DNA of 64,000 nucleotides from Yponomeuta sedellus (GCA_934045075.1 OW203721.1:21576672-21640671), one strand, 5' to 3'; counted from the first letter of the stretch, positions 45,312-56,568 are shown. The notes: generated by a model from the sequence alone, not told the origin. Program-made: numbers and translations.

Positions 45312-45521
45312 GTATAGGGAAGAGCGGATGATCGTGCTCTTCCACTATAAAGGGAAATTTCCCGCCAGGCAGATCGGGGACGGCCGGTCCTATTGCGAGT
45401 CGAACGTTATATTTATGGTATGTCATTGAAACACTTTGATTGCGCGATGCAGGAATGTTAGAGTTTGTAGTGCGCGCGCAGAGTTGACATGTGCTCGCCA
45501 CATTGGTATGATAAAAAACAT

Positions 45522-45710
45522 CACCCTTCCTTAAATTTAACTCAGTGGAGATTTTGCACAAAATATGTCTCTCGTATAAGCGGATAGACCGTGCCAAGAG
45601 ATAAATAAACGTAAGATATTTGGTATTTCGATTTTAATTACACCACTACCTATCTAAAAATAAAATTTACGTAGTTTTTTGTAAGTTTCCCAATGTTCAC
45701 AATGATAAGA
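45522..45710. repeat. direct repeat, unit 2
   Basis: Second unit, 385 bp downstream. The 210 bp between the units are GC-richer and unassigned. The two could be short LTR-like ends or a plain duplication; no protein or primer-binding site supports the first. Confidence 0.75.
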
Positions 45711-45794
45711 TAAAAATATCACTTCAATCCAAGCTTATGTTATGTTATTTTATTAATTTATGCAAATTACTCAAGACTCGTACTATAAATAATT

Positions 45795-46055
45795 TTGGCC
45801 TTTGCATCTACGTACTTAGATGACACATACAGCGTCCACTCACACTAGATGGGGAAAGGGTCGACGCCTATTTTTTTTTTGTATATGGAGTAGCCCTGCC
45901 CAGCATCTGTACCATCCTGACAGCTTGGTCGGCCTAGCCCACTGGAAAACCAAGTCCATGCTTGTGGAGCAAGCCGCGGGTCTCCTCACGATGTTTTCCT
46001 TAGCACCACAATTAGCGAGTGATATTGCAACTACAAATTAACAGATATACGTTAC
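45795..46055 (-). mobile_element. T3 SINE, partial
   Basis: CCTGACAGCTTGGTCGGCCT and CTCACGATGTTTTCCTTAGC on plus. The head is replaced by the next MIDT insertion. Confidence 0.55.
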
Positions 46056-46056
46056 A

Positions 46057-46425
46057 CTATTTTTAATGCACTAACCCGTGCTAAGGAACAAATTTAAAAA
46101 CCTATTTAGAGGCTAAAAATTTCACCCATGCCGGGATTCGAACTCGCAACCTCTGGCTATCCGTACCAGCGCTCTACCAATTGAGCCAATGGGCGACTCA
46201 CGGCATCAGTGAAATTTCGAACCTCTTTACAATATTCTCTGTATTACGTACAGGCAGCGACATCTGACTTAAGCAAATTGCATTACTTACAGCCCCGACT
46301 ACCTACTTTGCAGTTAGGTTTAACATTGGAACGATATCACTGTACCCACATGATTACACTATTTTTATTTTTAATGCACTAACCCGTGCTAAGGAACAAA
46401 TTTAAAAACCTATTTAGAGGCTAAA
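46057..46425 (-). mobile_element. MIDT head-to-tail dimer
   Basis: Minus strand, read 3' to 5' on plus: a complete unit (46057-46355) and directly behind it the 3' part of a second unit in the same orientation (46356-46425). At the join the tail ATTAAAAATAAAAATAGTG runs straight into TAATCATGTGGGTACAG, the start of the unit. Confidence 0.75.
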
Positions 46426-46779
46426 ATTTTTTTAAAATGTTTAGCCAATTTAAAGACCTATTATATTATAAATATACTAATCTACAAATAAAGCCACAAT
46501 TGAAGTCGTTCCAGTGTTTATTATTATAATAAAATATATAAAACATTTCAAACCCTTGTATATTCCCACTCTCTGGACAAATACAGCATTGCACAATATA
46601 GGAATACCTCAAACATTCCCATTCGGGAAACAGATTAGTTACAGTTGGTCATCATCATAGTCAGCCAGTGTCATCCCACCTGACCATAGGAGTCTCACAA
46701 GACACGCCACTGAGCCCGATCTTTGACTCTCACTTTCCTGTCACTGCACACTGCTACAGTTAGTGTTTAACATTCGCCA
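46426..46779. other. unassigned sequence
   Basis: CATCATCATAG near 46648 may be the tail of a LINE or SINE 3' end; nothing firm. Confidence 0.3.
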
Positions 46780-46943
46780 TCAACTCTTTTATATATCCCC
46801 ACTGCTGGGGCACGGGGCTCTTCCTGCACCGCAGGAAGGTTAGACCATACTCCACCACGGTGGCCAAGTCCGGGTTGGTGGAGGATTGTAAGACAGTGGC
46901 GGAGAGACCCGTGCCCCAGCAGTGGGGACATACATGGGTTGAC
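46780..46943. mobile_element. 5S-SINE, double-ended inverted copy
   Basis: Minus-strand 3' part (46780-46902) joined to a plus-strand 3' end (46903-46943, CCCCAGCAGTGGGGACATAC). Both outer ends are 3' ends of the family, the same architecture as the MIDT foldbacks. Confidence 0.65.
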
Positions 46944-47365
46944 AACGTAATGCATACGGCAGCGCAATTATTCAACGGAGCGTCATAAAGTACGCAGTCG
47001 ACACAGAAGACAGCCCATTCCTCTTTACTCGACAAAGAAGCCATTAATCACCGGTCAAATAGCGTTCGTTCACTCAATACTGTTCGTTGTCGTTATAAAT
47101 TCACGTGCAACTCTCCAGCCAGCTCCTATGGACGGGGTTCAATGAATAGCTAATGTGGCTGCACGTGCTTGGGTTTCCATTACATGATAAATTAATCTGC
47201 ATTTACAATCGACCGCCAAAAGCCAGCCCGGATATGCAGCCAATCAAATAGAGGGGCGAGTTTGCCCGGCGCATTGCATTAGCGCCATACACACCATAAT
47301 CAGACAATCCCAGGCGGCTTAGCCGGTCGCGGCCCGATTACGTGTGTTTTTGGTAAATAATGCAG
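46944..47365. other. unassigned sequence
   Basis: Nothing recognised; GC-richer than average near 47200-47340. Confidence 0.35.
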
Positions 47366-47411
47366 GTTACCCACGTCCCGCAGTAGGGCACAGGCGTTTT
47401 CTCTCTGAGAT
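47366..47411 (-). mobile_element. T1-type 3' end
   Basis: ACCCACGTCCCGCAGTAGGG and CACAGGCGTTTTCTCTC on plus. Confidence 0.45.
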
Positions 47412-47805
47412 ACGTCTATATCTTTAAAACCTATTTAGAAACTAAAAATTCCACCCATGCCGGGATCCGAACCAACGACCTCTGGCTATCCGTGCCAGCG
47501 CTCTTTCAACTGAGCTAATGGGCGACTCACCGGCATCAGTAGAATTTCGAACCTCTTTACAATACTCTCTGTAATACGTACAGGCAGCGACATCTTGCTG
47601 AAGTAATTTGCAGCCCCGAGTACCTACTTTGCAGTTAGGTTTTTTATATTGGAATGATATCGCTGTACCCACATGATTATATTCTTTTTAATGCAATAAC
47701 CCGTGCTAAGGACAATTTAAATAGGTATAATACTCTAAATAGGTTTTTAAAATTGTCCTTAGCACGGGTTACTGCATTAAAAAGAATATAATAACGTCTA
47801 TATCT
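47412..47805. mobile_element. MIDT double-ended copy with 12-bp target duplication
   Basis: Flanked by ACGTCTATATCT (47412-47423 and 47794-47805). One end shows the first tail (TTTAAAACCTATTTAGAAAC, minus) and the other the second tail (TTGTCCTTAGCACGGG to GCATTAAAAAG, plus). Inside, the minus-strand unit is followed by a second-tail remnant near 47690-47725, a dimer junction like that at 46.36 kb. Confidence 0.8.
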
Positions 47806-48966
47806 GTTGAAATTGGAAAAGAAAAATAATGTTTTAAATTAAGACACTTCAATATTGACACTCGAATAAATAACATAAATATTTATGTTTTCCAAGTACC
47901 TATTATTTTCCTACATATCGTTATCAGCACGAGGCTCTGATTAAATAAAACTGGAAATATTTACGTGATAACGATGTTGTGAAGTTGATTTGTTGTGGTC
48001 GAAGACGAATTTCACAATTTAGAAGTGAATTTGTTGGTTGTTTCGTTGTTTTTTTGTAAAAAAAGAAGTGGCGTGATGGCAACGAGCGGATCCACACTTC
48101 AATCCGCAGGTTGCCATCAATATCTTTACGTTCAAGCCACGAGAATATCTGCGGCCTTAGGTTTAAAAACATGGTTACATGAAACTCGCGAAAAACGCTG
48201 ATTAAAACAGTGTTATTATTGATACGGCAATTGCCGTAATATACGGTAATTCATGGATGTTTTTTTCTAATATACGGTATACGGCAGGATTTCGACTACC
48301 GTATCATATAATACGGCAATTCAAGTCCAAAATGCTCGTAAGCTTAAAACAAAAAAATACTACGAACGAAACGTAATAAGTGTGTCCGATTTTCGGGATT
48401 TCCCAAAGAAAATTTTCCTGCTGACATAAATTGAACTAGATGTCTAGCAATCTCTTTTATAATGTCCCACTCTTAGCTAAACAAGCTATTCGAAATCAAT
48501 GCGGTTGCACAAAATTTCAGGTATCAGGAGATATGCTTATCAAAATGAAAAGCAAAGAAAAATATTCGTTGCACAAGCAGTGTATTAGAAACATATAGGA
48601 TGAAGAAAATATAGTAAGTTGAAAATGCACTTATTATTTTTATGTTTCAATCACTAATTATTTAAATAAAAGTTAATACGGCAGATCTGCGATTTTGTTT
48701 CATAAATAAGGCAATTTGAAGGTTTAGATACAACAACCCAAATTTTGACGATAATAACACTGGATTAAAACCAAGTCATTGCCTTTCTTTAGTCTGTGGT
48801 GAAGATTGTACAAGGTCAAACCCTTAGATCAATGCCACAGACCTTCTCTATCGCAAAGAGGCCTGTGGGCCCTAATATGGGCTTGATGAAAGGTAAATTA
48901 GTAACAACTTGATACCACAGCAATAGCTCATAGCCTTGGCTCGCCTATGAAAGTGCGTATTGTATT
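47806..48966. other. unassigned sequence
   Basis: A weak cluster of TACGGCAATT/AATTGCCGTA and TACGGTA near 48210-48320 and again at 48680 suggests a small decayed inverted-repeat element. Frames near 47995-48201 match nothing I know. Confidence 0.35.
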
Positions 48967-49190
48967 TATGAAGTTAGAATATTTTCGGGGCTCAATCGCG
49001 TAGTAATTTATTGCTATTTTACCTCGACGTTTCGACGACGTTACAGTCATCGTGGTCACGAGAAGACTGATGGCTGGTACCCGTTCGCATCTTTGGCTGA
49101 TAAGGTTTCGGACTACCCACGATCAGCCATCACAAAGCAATATTAGGGTTGCGACACACTACACTTATCGTCCGACATTGTCAGTCTGAC
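48967..49190 (-). mobile_element. Penelope-like terminal repeat relic (inverted copy)
   Basis: Reverse complement of 40960-41210 with few differences (CTCGACGTTTCGACGACG; CGTGGTCACGAGAAGACTG on plus). Confidence 0.5.
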
Positions 49191-49224
49191 ATTGTCAGCT
49201 AAGCTACGCGATTCCTCTTCTTCT

Positions 49225-49330
49225 TCAGGCTATATTATGTAGTCCACTGTTGGACATAGTCCTCCCCTGATGACCGCCATAGGGCCCTGTCTTCAGCTTG
49301 CCGCATCCCCCAACTCTCTCTGGCACTCAG
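49225..49330 (-). mobile_element. S4-type 3' end
   Basis: CTTCAGGCTATATTATGTAG and CCACTGTTGGACATAGTCC on plus. Confidence 0.45.
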
Positions 49331-50599
49331 GTTTTCTCACGACGCTTTTATTCACCGTTAGTGAGAGGTATTATAACTTTACAAGTGTGCGTGAGTTAGA
49401 AAACTAAGTCATCTGAGTGCTTAGTGCGAGTTTGACAGATCCAATTGAATAACTTTACTACCGCGTTAATCGAGCATTGAGTAGTGAGTATGAGTAAGTT
49501 AACCGTTGGAACTGGCAAAACGCTGTCACAGTACAACTCGCACTCGCGTTTATTCGTGTTTTGGCTGGTAAACGTGTTCACTTCTCAACGTAAACCATTA
49601 CAACTCGCACTCAGCAATTTTAATTTCCATACTTGTTGCTAGGTGGCGCTTCCTCGATGCCATAGAAATATGAGTTTACGTTAACGCGATCGAGTAGTTA
49701 AAAAACTTGCACTAAGCACTCTGTACATGCCGGTATTCGATACCTAAGATACTGTTAGGATGCAATCTTTTGCTCTGTAGCTTATCTATCCTCTATATTA
49801 TAAAAATGAATCGCTGAATATGTTGGTAAGCGCAAATCTCGAGAGCAGCTGAACCGACGTCGCTAATTCTTTTTTTTAATATTCCTTGACATACGAGGAT
49901 GGTTCTTACGGAGAGAAAAATAAAAATAAATTATAGAATGGACTGTTAGGCGGTACGAAGTTTGCTGTGTCAGCTAGTTTATTTGTAAAAATCAAAATTT
50001 GATAATCTTTAATGGCTATATGGCTACGCTTTTACCTTGTGAAACATTTACTACAGACTATTTTAATCTGCGTTTTGAGAGAGTTCTAAGGAATCATTCT
50101 TTTCAATACGGCCTTGTTCTCGTTGTCTGAACGTAACGATATAGACGTGTTTGTAAAAGTCCTTATAGGAAAGGAACGTAGTATAGAATCGCCATAGACG
50201 TAATAAAAAATCGCCTCCCTTTATAGCCTCTTTTTTATTTTCGGGGTATTATTTATTAAATTATATATTCAGAAGTCAGCTAATGATTATTCATTAGCTG
50301 ACCTCGCGAACGTTGTCCTGCCGTATTAATTAGCATACGATCTACCAATCTATTCTCCTATTCTCAGTCTAGGCGTTTCGCAGGAGTGTAGCTGAGCCCG
50401 CAAATGTTGATTTGCCATATAAATAGTTTATTACTTATTTGGAGACCCAAATATTAATATTAATAAGAATCATAAAAATATGTGAAACCCATCGGACAAA
50501 TTGACGATAAACAATGTGACAAGAGATTTTGCATATTATATTACAATTTCAATTAATGACAAAATCATTAATAGGACTTGATTAATTTTACTATAAACC
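49331..50599. other. unassigned sequence
   Basis: 1.3 kb with no recognisable coding sequence. CTCACGACGCTTTTATTCACC near 49335, cut short here, is weakly T3-like. Confidence 0.35.
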
Positions 50600-50865
50600 G
50601 TCCCGTGACTACCGCTAGTGGCATTTTTCCGAGCGCTTCCGTGCTTTGCAAGGCACGTTAAGCCGATGGTGCCGGCTGTCATATGATGGCAGTCGTTAAG
50701 ACATTTCAGAGGCTTGATAACTTCTGACAGTAAGGCCCGCCACTGTCTTACAATCCTCCACCAACCCGGACTTGGCCCCCGTGGTGGAGTACGGCCTAAC
50801 CTTCCTGCGATGCAGGAAGAGACCTGTGCCCCAGCAGCGGGGACATATAAGGGTTGATAACGACT
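50600..50865 (+). mobile_element. 5S-SINE, partial head
   Basis: Begins just after the C box (CCGTCCCGTGACTACCGC). Body CGAGCGCTTCCGTGCTTTGC, 3' end CCCCAGCAGCGGGGACATA. Confidence 0.7.
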
Positions 50866-50879
50866 ATAACCCGGCCCGG

Positions 50880-50945
50880 CGCTAGCCCAGTGGGTAGAAC
50901 GATGGACTCGGAAGCGATAGACGCAAGTTTGATTCTAGGTCCGTG
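50880..50945 (+). mobile_element. T3 head fragment
   Basis: GCTAGCCCAGTGGGTAGAAC, then GGACTCGGAAGCGATAGACG. Confidence 0.5.
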
Positions 50946-50964
50946 CGTGGGCAAGCGTGGTTCT

Positions 50965-51552
50965 TCTTCTTCTTCTTCTTCAGGCTATATTGTTCCACTG
51001 CTGGACAAAGCCCTGCCCTAATGAGCGCCATAACGCAAGGTTGTGCCATCAATGGGGGGTAATTCCCATAATCCCCACGCTGGGCATTGCGGGTTGCAAT
51101 CGCAGTTTGGTGGAATTGTACTGCTGGGGGCGCTGCTGCCCACTCAGTTTGTGTCCCTTAGTCGCCTTTTACGACACCCGCGGGAAAAATTTGGGTTGGT
51201 GCTATTCTCTAAGCCGACAACGCACAGCAAGCGTGGTTATTAAGCCCATACTCTGAGAGGCTGGGCCCTGCTTTGGCACGTTTAAAGGCGCCATAACGCA
51301 AGGTTGTGCCATCAATGGGGGGTAATTCCCATAATCCCCACGCTGGGCATTGCGGGTTGGGGATCGCAGTTTGGTGGAATTGTACTGCTGGGGGCGCTGC
51401 TGCCCACCCAGTTTGTGACCCTTAGTCGCCTTTTACGACACCCGCGGAAAAAAATTGGGTTGGTGCTATTCTCTAAGCCGACACCGCACAGCAAGCGTGG
51501 TTATTAAGCCCATACTCTGAGAGGCTGGGCCCTGCTTTGGCACGTTTAAAGG
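50965..51552 (-). mobile_element. S4 repeat with 263-bp tandem duplication
   Basis: Units 51025-51287 and 51288-51552 are almost identical: both run from GCGCCATAACGCAAGG to GGCACGTTTAAAGG and contain GGGGGCGCTGCTGCCCAC and TACGACACCCGCGG. Frames through them are not genes. The second unit lacks the upstream CTTCAGGCTATATTGT part. Confidence 0.75.
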
Positions 51553-52249
51553 CTACATAAAAACCACCTGTTTAATCCATCCGACGAATCGGTATGACAG
51601 AGAACTCTTGTATTTTTAACAAAGCAATAAAACCTCTACCAGTGAATAAAGAAAAAGTTTTCCGCGGAGAGGGAAAAGTTGAATTTCACGCCGACCGCGA
51701 ATGAAAAAAAACATACGATTCATCGAAAGTCGTAAATTCGTTTGCTTTCAGACAAGAAATAAAAGCTATTGCAAAGTTTTGCTGCATTCAAATTGAGCCT
51801 GACTTTTCAATTCGAGTTTAGTGAAGAACAATTCGCAGTTTCCCTAGGCTTAAGAATAAACACACGTATGTAGCACGGCTCACAAAGACGCTGCTAGTAG
51901 TATTTTAATCCTTGGAACTTGAAAATTTACTTTAATATTGGACTAGAATATAACAAAATCCCCATATCGACAAACAACTTTTGCTATGGTATCAACTTCA
52001 TAATTGCAAAAGTTATGAGCTGGTCCGTAGTTAATAAATATAGTACTTCAGAATTAATAAACAGTCTGATATTTCTTTTGTAATTTTGAACTTTTCCTCG
52101 TAGTAAAAGTTTGTGTAGAATATCCCATTTTCGGATAGACACAGGTATTTTATTACACCCACGTTATTATATTTTATTACTATAGCCACCTACCACAAAC
52201 GGAACTAAGGGCGACACTTTATGAAGTGATATTAAGACAATTTAATAAA
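51553..52249. other. unassigned AT-rich sequence
   Basis: Nothing recognised. Confidence 0.4.
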
Positions 52250-53115
52250 AAAACAGCCAAGGGCGAGTCGAACTCGCGCACTGAGGGTTCCGTACCAGTA
52301 ACGCCATCTCGCGTCTGGTGGTAGAACTACTATTTGTTTAAATTTATAGTACAGTTAGTAAAGCATTCAGTAAGTCCGACTTGCGTTCAGCCTTTTTGTA
52401 TTATTTGTCGTAAGAATATAAATAAAAAACTTATCGTTTTCATCTTAATTTTTTTCCAATAAATATGATTGATTCCTCAATCTGACCAAATTTTATGTAT
52501 TTCCGTTCTCACGCTGGAGTATAAACTAAAAATCGGCGAAAATAGAAGTTAGTGTTTTCTTTTTTTTACTTTAAATTTAGAAAAATTTAAAAATAGTTTA
52601 CTATAAGAATTACAATTTGTAATAAAATTTCAGTTCAGCTATAGCTACAGTACTACACATAATAAAAGTCCCTTCGGGAATCTACGTTCGCGCAGACTAG
52701 GAAGAAGTGTAACGAAAGTACCCGAAGCTATAAGTACATTCAACATGATCTTTAACCGATACGGTTAAAGTGCAGAATTGATTGCCGCAGTAGCGCTACC
52801 TATTTCGCTCACGCCAATATTGCCAAACTAATAGTCACCTACATCGATGACTTGGAATCAACCAATAGCAACAAAGGCGCAAGCCTATCTAAAATTAAAC
52901 TAAATGATTGGTCGATCAACTTGCCGCACATCCAAAATTTGTTCATCTGCGCAGGTACGGGTGTACCTGCGAGACTTATTTCTTGTGTAGCACTGTACCA
53001 AATACGGTTCCAAAGATAAACCCCTTTACAGGTTAGACGGACGGGACGATCAGACAGAGGATAGACAGACAGCGCACGCATAGTAAAAGGGCTCCGTCGA
53101 AACCCTGAAAATCGT
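52250..53115 (+). mobile_element. ACGG non-autonomous element, diverged
   Basis: Left end GCCAAGGGCGAGTCGAACTC, then GAGGGTTCCGTACC. Right end GACAGAGGATAGACAGACAG, then GGGCTCCGTCGAAACCCTGA. Both ends match the copy at 58689-59776. No protein. I recognise the termini as very common in moth and butterfly genomes; the transposon superfamily is unknown to me. Confidence 0.5.
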
Positions 53116-53549
53116 GAAAGCGGGCGCAAAGTTTTTAGAGCTGGGAAATAATTATTCATGCCGTGGAGGCCTTCGAATTAAGCTGAAAATTTACGAGGTC
53201 ACGCGAATGCAATCAAGATGAAAGCCTCGCCACAGATGACGAGACCTATCCCCCGGGCCCCGTGGCCGCGCAGCGTACCCCCGTGTAATCGGTCCGCTGC
53301 GCTAGCGCTACTGCAAAACGCAAGTCTGTCAAAATTCAATTGAATTGTGGTATTGGTATGCGAGTACGTCTAACGTAAAAAAGAGAGAATGGGTAGGGTG
53401 CACTACCGAAATTGAGTGATAACTTAGAAAAAAAAAATATGAGATTTTTCATAATTTTTGATTTTTTATGATGAAAAAAAAACAAAAATGATGCACAGAG
53501 TGTACTTACACTAACGAGCATTAAACGAGCGTTAAAGACATACAGGGTC
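53116..53549. other. unassigned sequence
   Basis: Nothing recognised. Confidence 0.35.
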
Positions 53550-53906
53550 GATTTCAACCCTGTATGTCTCCAATGCTGGGGCACGGGTCTCTTTCTGCGT
53601 TGCAGGAAGGTTTTGCCATATTGCACCACGGGGCCAAGTCTGGCTTGGTGGAGGTTTTTAAGACAGTGGCGGGCCTTACTGTCAGAAGTTATAAAGCCGC
53701 TCATAAGGCCTCAGACATGTCATACCGACTGCTATTACATGACAGCCGGCATCCACGCTTAACGTGCCTTGCGAAGCATGGACGCGCTCGGAAAAATGCC
53801 ACTGGCGGTAGTCACGGGACGGTCACCCATCCTGCACGTTACCGCGCTGGTTGTTGCTTAACTCAAGTGATTGATTCCAATCACTCGGTTTGACAAGGAG
53901 CGCTTG
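53550..53906 (-). mobile_element. 5S-SINE, full length
   Basis: Minus-strand head AGTTAAGCAACA and GGATGGGTGACCG, starts 31 nt apart. It ends at the edge of the LINE relic that begins at about 53915. Confidence 0.75.
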
Positions 53907-53914
53907 GACTTGAC

Positions 53915-55470
53915 TTGATTACCACACCTTGCTACAATTTTTAATAAATGTGTTGATCATGGGACTTTCCCAGATCTCTTAAAATTTAGTAAAATAGTTC
54001 CTCTATTTAAGGCAGGTGATAATGAGGATCCAAACAATTTTAGGCCCGTAGCAATACTACCGGTATTAAGTAAAGTGTTTGAGAAACTAATTCTACACCA
54101 ATTGTTGACACACTTTAGTTTAAATAAACTCTTCCATAAAATCAATTCGGTATCACTAAGGATCGTTCAACGACCGACGCAGGAGTGGCATTAATAAATC
54201 ACATCTTTGATGCGTGGGAGGAGGCGCAGGATGCTATCGGGGTTTTCTGTGACCTTTCTAAAGCTTTTGATTGTGTAGACCATAAAACGCTCCTTTGTAA
54301 ATTGAACAGATATGGTCTCAGTAATGGATCTCTAAGTCTTCTTCGATCATATTTAGCAAACAGAGTTCAGAAAGTTGACATAAATAGAGTTAAATCTTCT
54401 GGATCTGATGTTAAAATAGGAGTTCCTCAGAGTTCTAATTTGGGGCCTTTCCTCTTCTTAGTATATGTAAATGATCTGCCCTACCTAGTTGAGGAATTGT
54501 CACAAATAGTATTGTTTGCAGACGATACTTCTCTAATTTTTAAAATCAAAAGAGGTCAACCTAATCTAGACGATGTAAACAACGCCCTTTCTAAAGTGTT
54601 AAACTGGTTTACTGTAAACAATCTCATGTTGAATGCGAAAAAGACAAAATGTATAAAGTTTTCATTGCCCAATGTAAAAAAAGTGGACACAAGTTTAAAT
54701 ATAGCTGGTGACAGACTAGACTTAGTAGAGTCCACGGTGTTTTTAGGTATTACAATAGACTCGAAACTGCAATGGGGTCCACACATAAAAAATCTAGCGG
54801 GTAGGTTAAGTTCAGCCGCATTTGCAGTTAGAAAAATTAGGCAACTAACAGATGTGTCAACTGCGAGGCTTGTATATTTCAATTATTTTCACAGTATTAT
54901 GTCATATGGTTTGTTACTATGGGGTCGTGCGGCAGATATAGAAACAGTTTTTATTCCACAAAAAAGGGCTGTTAGAGCTGTCTACAATCTACCTACCAGG
55001 CAATCGCTACGGGATATTTTCAAGGAAATAGGAATTCTAACGCTCGCTTGCCAATATATATTCGATAACATAATGTACGTATTCATATTTGCACCGACTA
55101 CCCGTCTCTAATTTCCTTCAGCAACTTTCCGTCGTAAGGTTGTCTGGAAGAAATTGATTTTAGCAATATGGCCGCCAATTGTACTTTGTGTACAATCTTT
55201 ACATGTTTTAAAATATGTGCTCTGGTGTACAATAAAGAATATTCTTATCTTATCTTATCTTACGTACGAAAAAACCTAACAACATTTAAATTAAACAGGG
55301 ATATTCATAACGTAAACACTAGGAACAGAAACAAAGTTGCTTTATCTAAATTCAGATTAGTTTTGTAGGACTAAGTGTACGTTTTTACAATAAAATTCCA
55401 GAACATATTCTATCCCTGCCTGAAAGCAAATTTAAAAATTTCATTGAAAACGCGCTGTGTAAAATGGCCT
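53915..55470 (+). pseudogene. CR1/Daphne-like reverse transcriptase relic (copy C)
   Basis: Starts in the fingers (FSKIVPLFKAGDNEDPNNFR, then PVAILPVLSKVFEKLI; 53975-54095). After a frame change near 54140-54165 comes a 308-codon open stretch (54185-55111): CDLSKAFDCVDH (54248), GVPQSSNLGPFLF (54422; the usual GVPQGS has Ser for Gly), LFADDTSLIF (54512), then RAADIETVFIPQKRAVRA (54926). A related LINE 3' UTR then interrupts it (about 55083-55258) with the target TACGTA repeated. The frame resumes as RKNLTTFKLNRDIH up to FYNKIPEHILSLPESKFKNF and ends near 55470. Closest in this window to the 13.6-17.8 kb element. Confidence 0.8.
55078..55262 (+). mobile_element. LINE 3' UTR insertion, (TTATC)n tail
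   Basis: CACCGACTACCCGTCTCTAA through GTGTACAATAAAGAATATTC and three TTATC units. Nested in copy C; TACGTA flanks it on both sides. Confidence 0.75.
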
Positions 55471-55483
55471 ATTATAGAATAGA

Positions 55484-55690
55484 TAAGATAAGATAAGAAT
55501 ATTCTTTATTGTTCACCAGAGCACATAATTATTATAAAACATGTAAAGATACAAAGTACAATTGGCGGCCTTATTGCTAAAAGCAATTTCTTCCAGACAA
55601 CCTTACGACGGAAAGTTGCTGAAGGAAATTAGAGACGGGTAGTCGGTGCAAATATGAATATATTAATACACTACTTATATAAATAACAAT
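55484..55690 (-). mobile_element. LINE 3' UTR, inverted partner
   Basis: Reverse complement of the previous insert, with its (GATAA)n tail at 55484-55500, extended a little further 5'. The pair forms a 180-bp inverted repeat around 220 bp of RT sequence. Confidence 0.75.
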
Positions 55691-56009
55691 ACACCTACAT
55701 AAACAGTTACACACATAGTTATGATGAACTTACATAAATACTCGTATGTCATATTTTAAGTTTGTACAGACGACGTGATTGCATATTAGTAAATTTATCA
55801 TACATTCTATAACTGACAAAAACTTAATCTGCAGGTTTGCTAAAGGTCATTCGAATGGTGGCGTGGTGGCCGGGTCATCTATCTCCCTCCAAAATGGTTG
55901 AGACTGATGATGGCTGACCTCTGCGTTATGCTCGTGAACGAGTGCTGTTCGTATGTCTGGCCGCAGCAATTGTCATGTTTTCACGGCCTATGTAAAAAAA
56001 TATATTTAA
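55691..56009. other. unassigned sequence
   Basis: Nothing recognised. Confidence 0.35.
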
Positions 56010-56200
56010 TAATGCCTTATCATTTATAGTTATTAATGGTAATCATGGAATCTTATGCGTAAAGGTGGTATCTAATGTATTAGATTTAAGAGGACTTGAG
56101 AAAAGATGGTCAGAGTGGTGTTCATGTTTTCTCCACTACATTACGGCCCGAAGGCGGCGGCTTTCACTTTCACTTTAATAAATAAATTGAATTGAATTAA
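56010..56200 (+). mobile_element. LINE 3' UTR, (TTGAA)n tail
   Basis: AGTTATTAATGGTAATCATG, TTAAGAGGACTTGAGAAAAG and AATAAATTGAATTGAATT. Uninterrupted version of 2346-2875. Confidence 0.6.
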
Positions 56201-56429
56201 TCATAATTCTTATATAGGTAATTATTATAATTATACTTTCTTTAATTTGGTTTTATCAACTTAAATATTATGTTTCGAAGACAAACACTTTTAAGAACTA
56301 TTATCAAAAGTAGACTTTTACATGGCAATTTTTATAGGTTGTTAACACTGTCGAAATTGTCAAAACAAATTAATTACTAGAAGTAAAGCTATTCTATGCA
56401 GTCTATGTAGTTTATTTTGTACACGTATA

Positions 56430-56568
56430 TAGACCCGTTTTTTACTGCTGCTCCGACTCTCCAAGGTTTGCTGGAAGAAATCTCTTACAAAGATAAGCTC
56501 GCCTATATCTTTGTAAGTACATGTTATTTCTTAAATGTCCTATTCAATGTTTCGTGTGCAATAAAGTA
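56430..56568 (+). mobile_element. LINE 3' end feeding the minisatellite
   Basis: CTGGAAGAAATCTCTTACAA, GATAAGCTCGCCTATATCTT and GTGCAATAAAGTATAAAATA. A GATAAGCTCGCC block followed by GCAATAAAGT is a common 3' end of lepidopteran LINEs. Confidence 0.6.

Noticed and set aside
45137..45710. LTR retrotransposon with 180-bp LTRs
   Set aside because: No primer-binding site, polypurine tract or protein seen; kept only as a direct repeat.
47995..48201. Possible host exon (68 codons)
   Set aside because: No recognisable domain, no convincing splice context, and an equally long frame on the opposite strand.
50957..51507. Several 60-100 codon frames with GIVLLGALLPTQFV-like residues
   Set aside because: They are translations of the S4 repeat in two tandem units and of its reverse at 61 kb.
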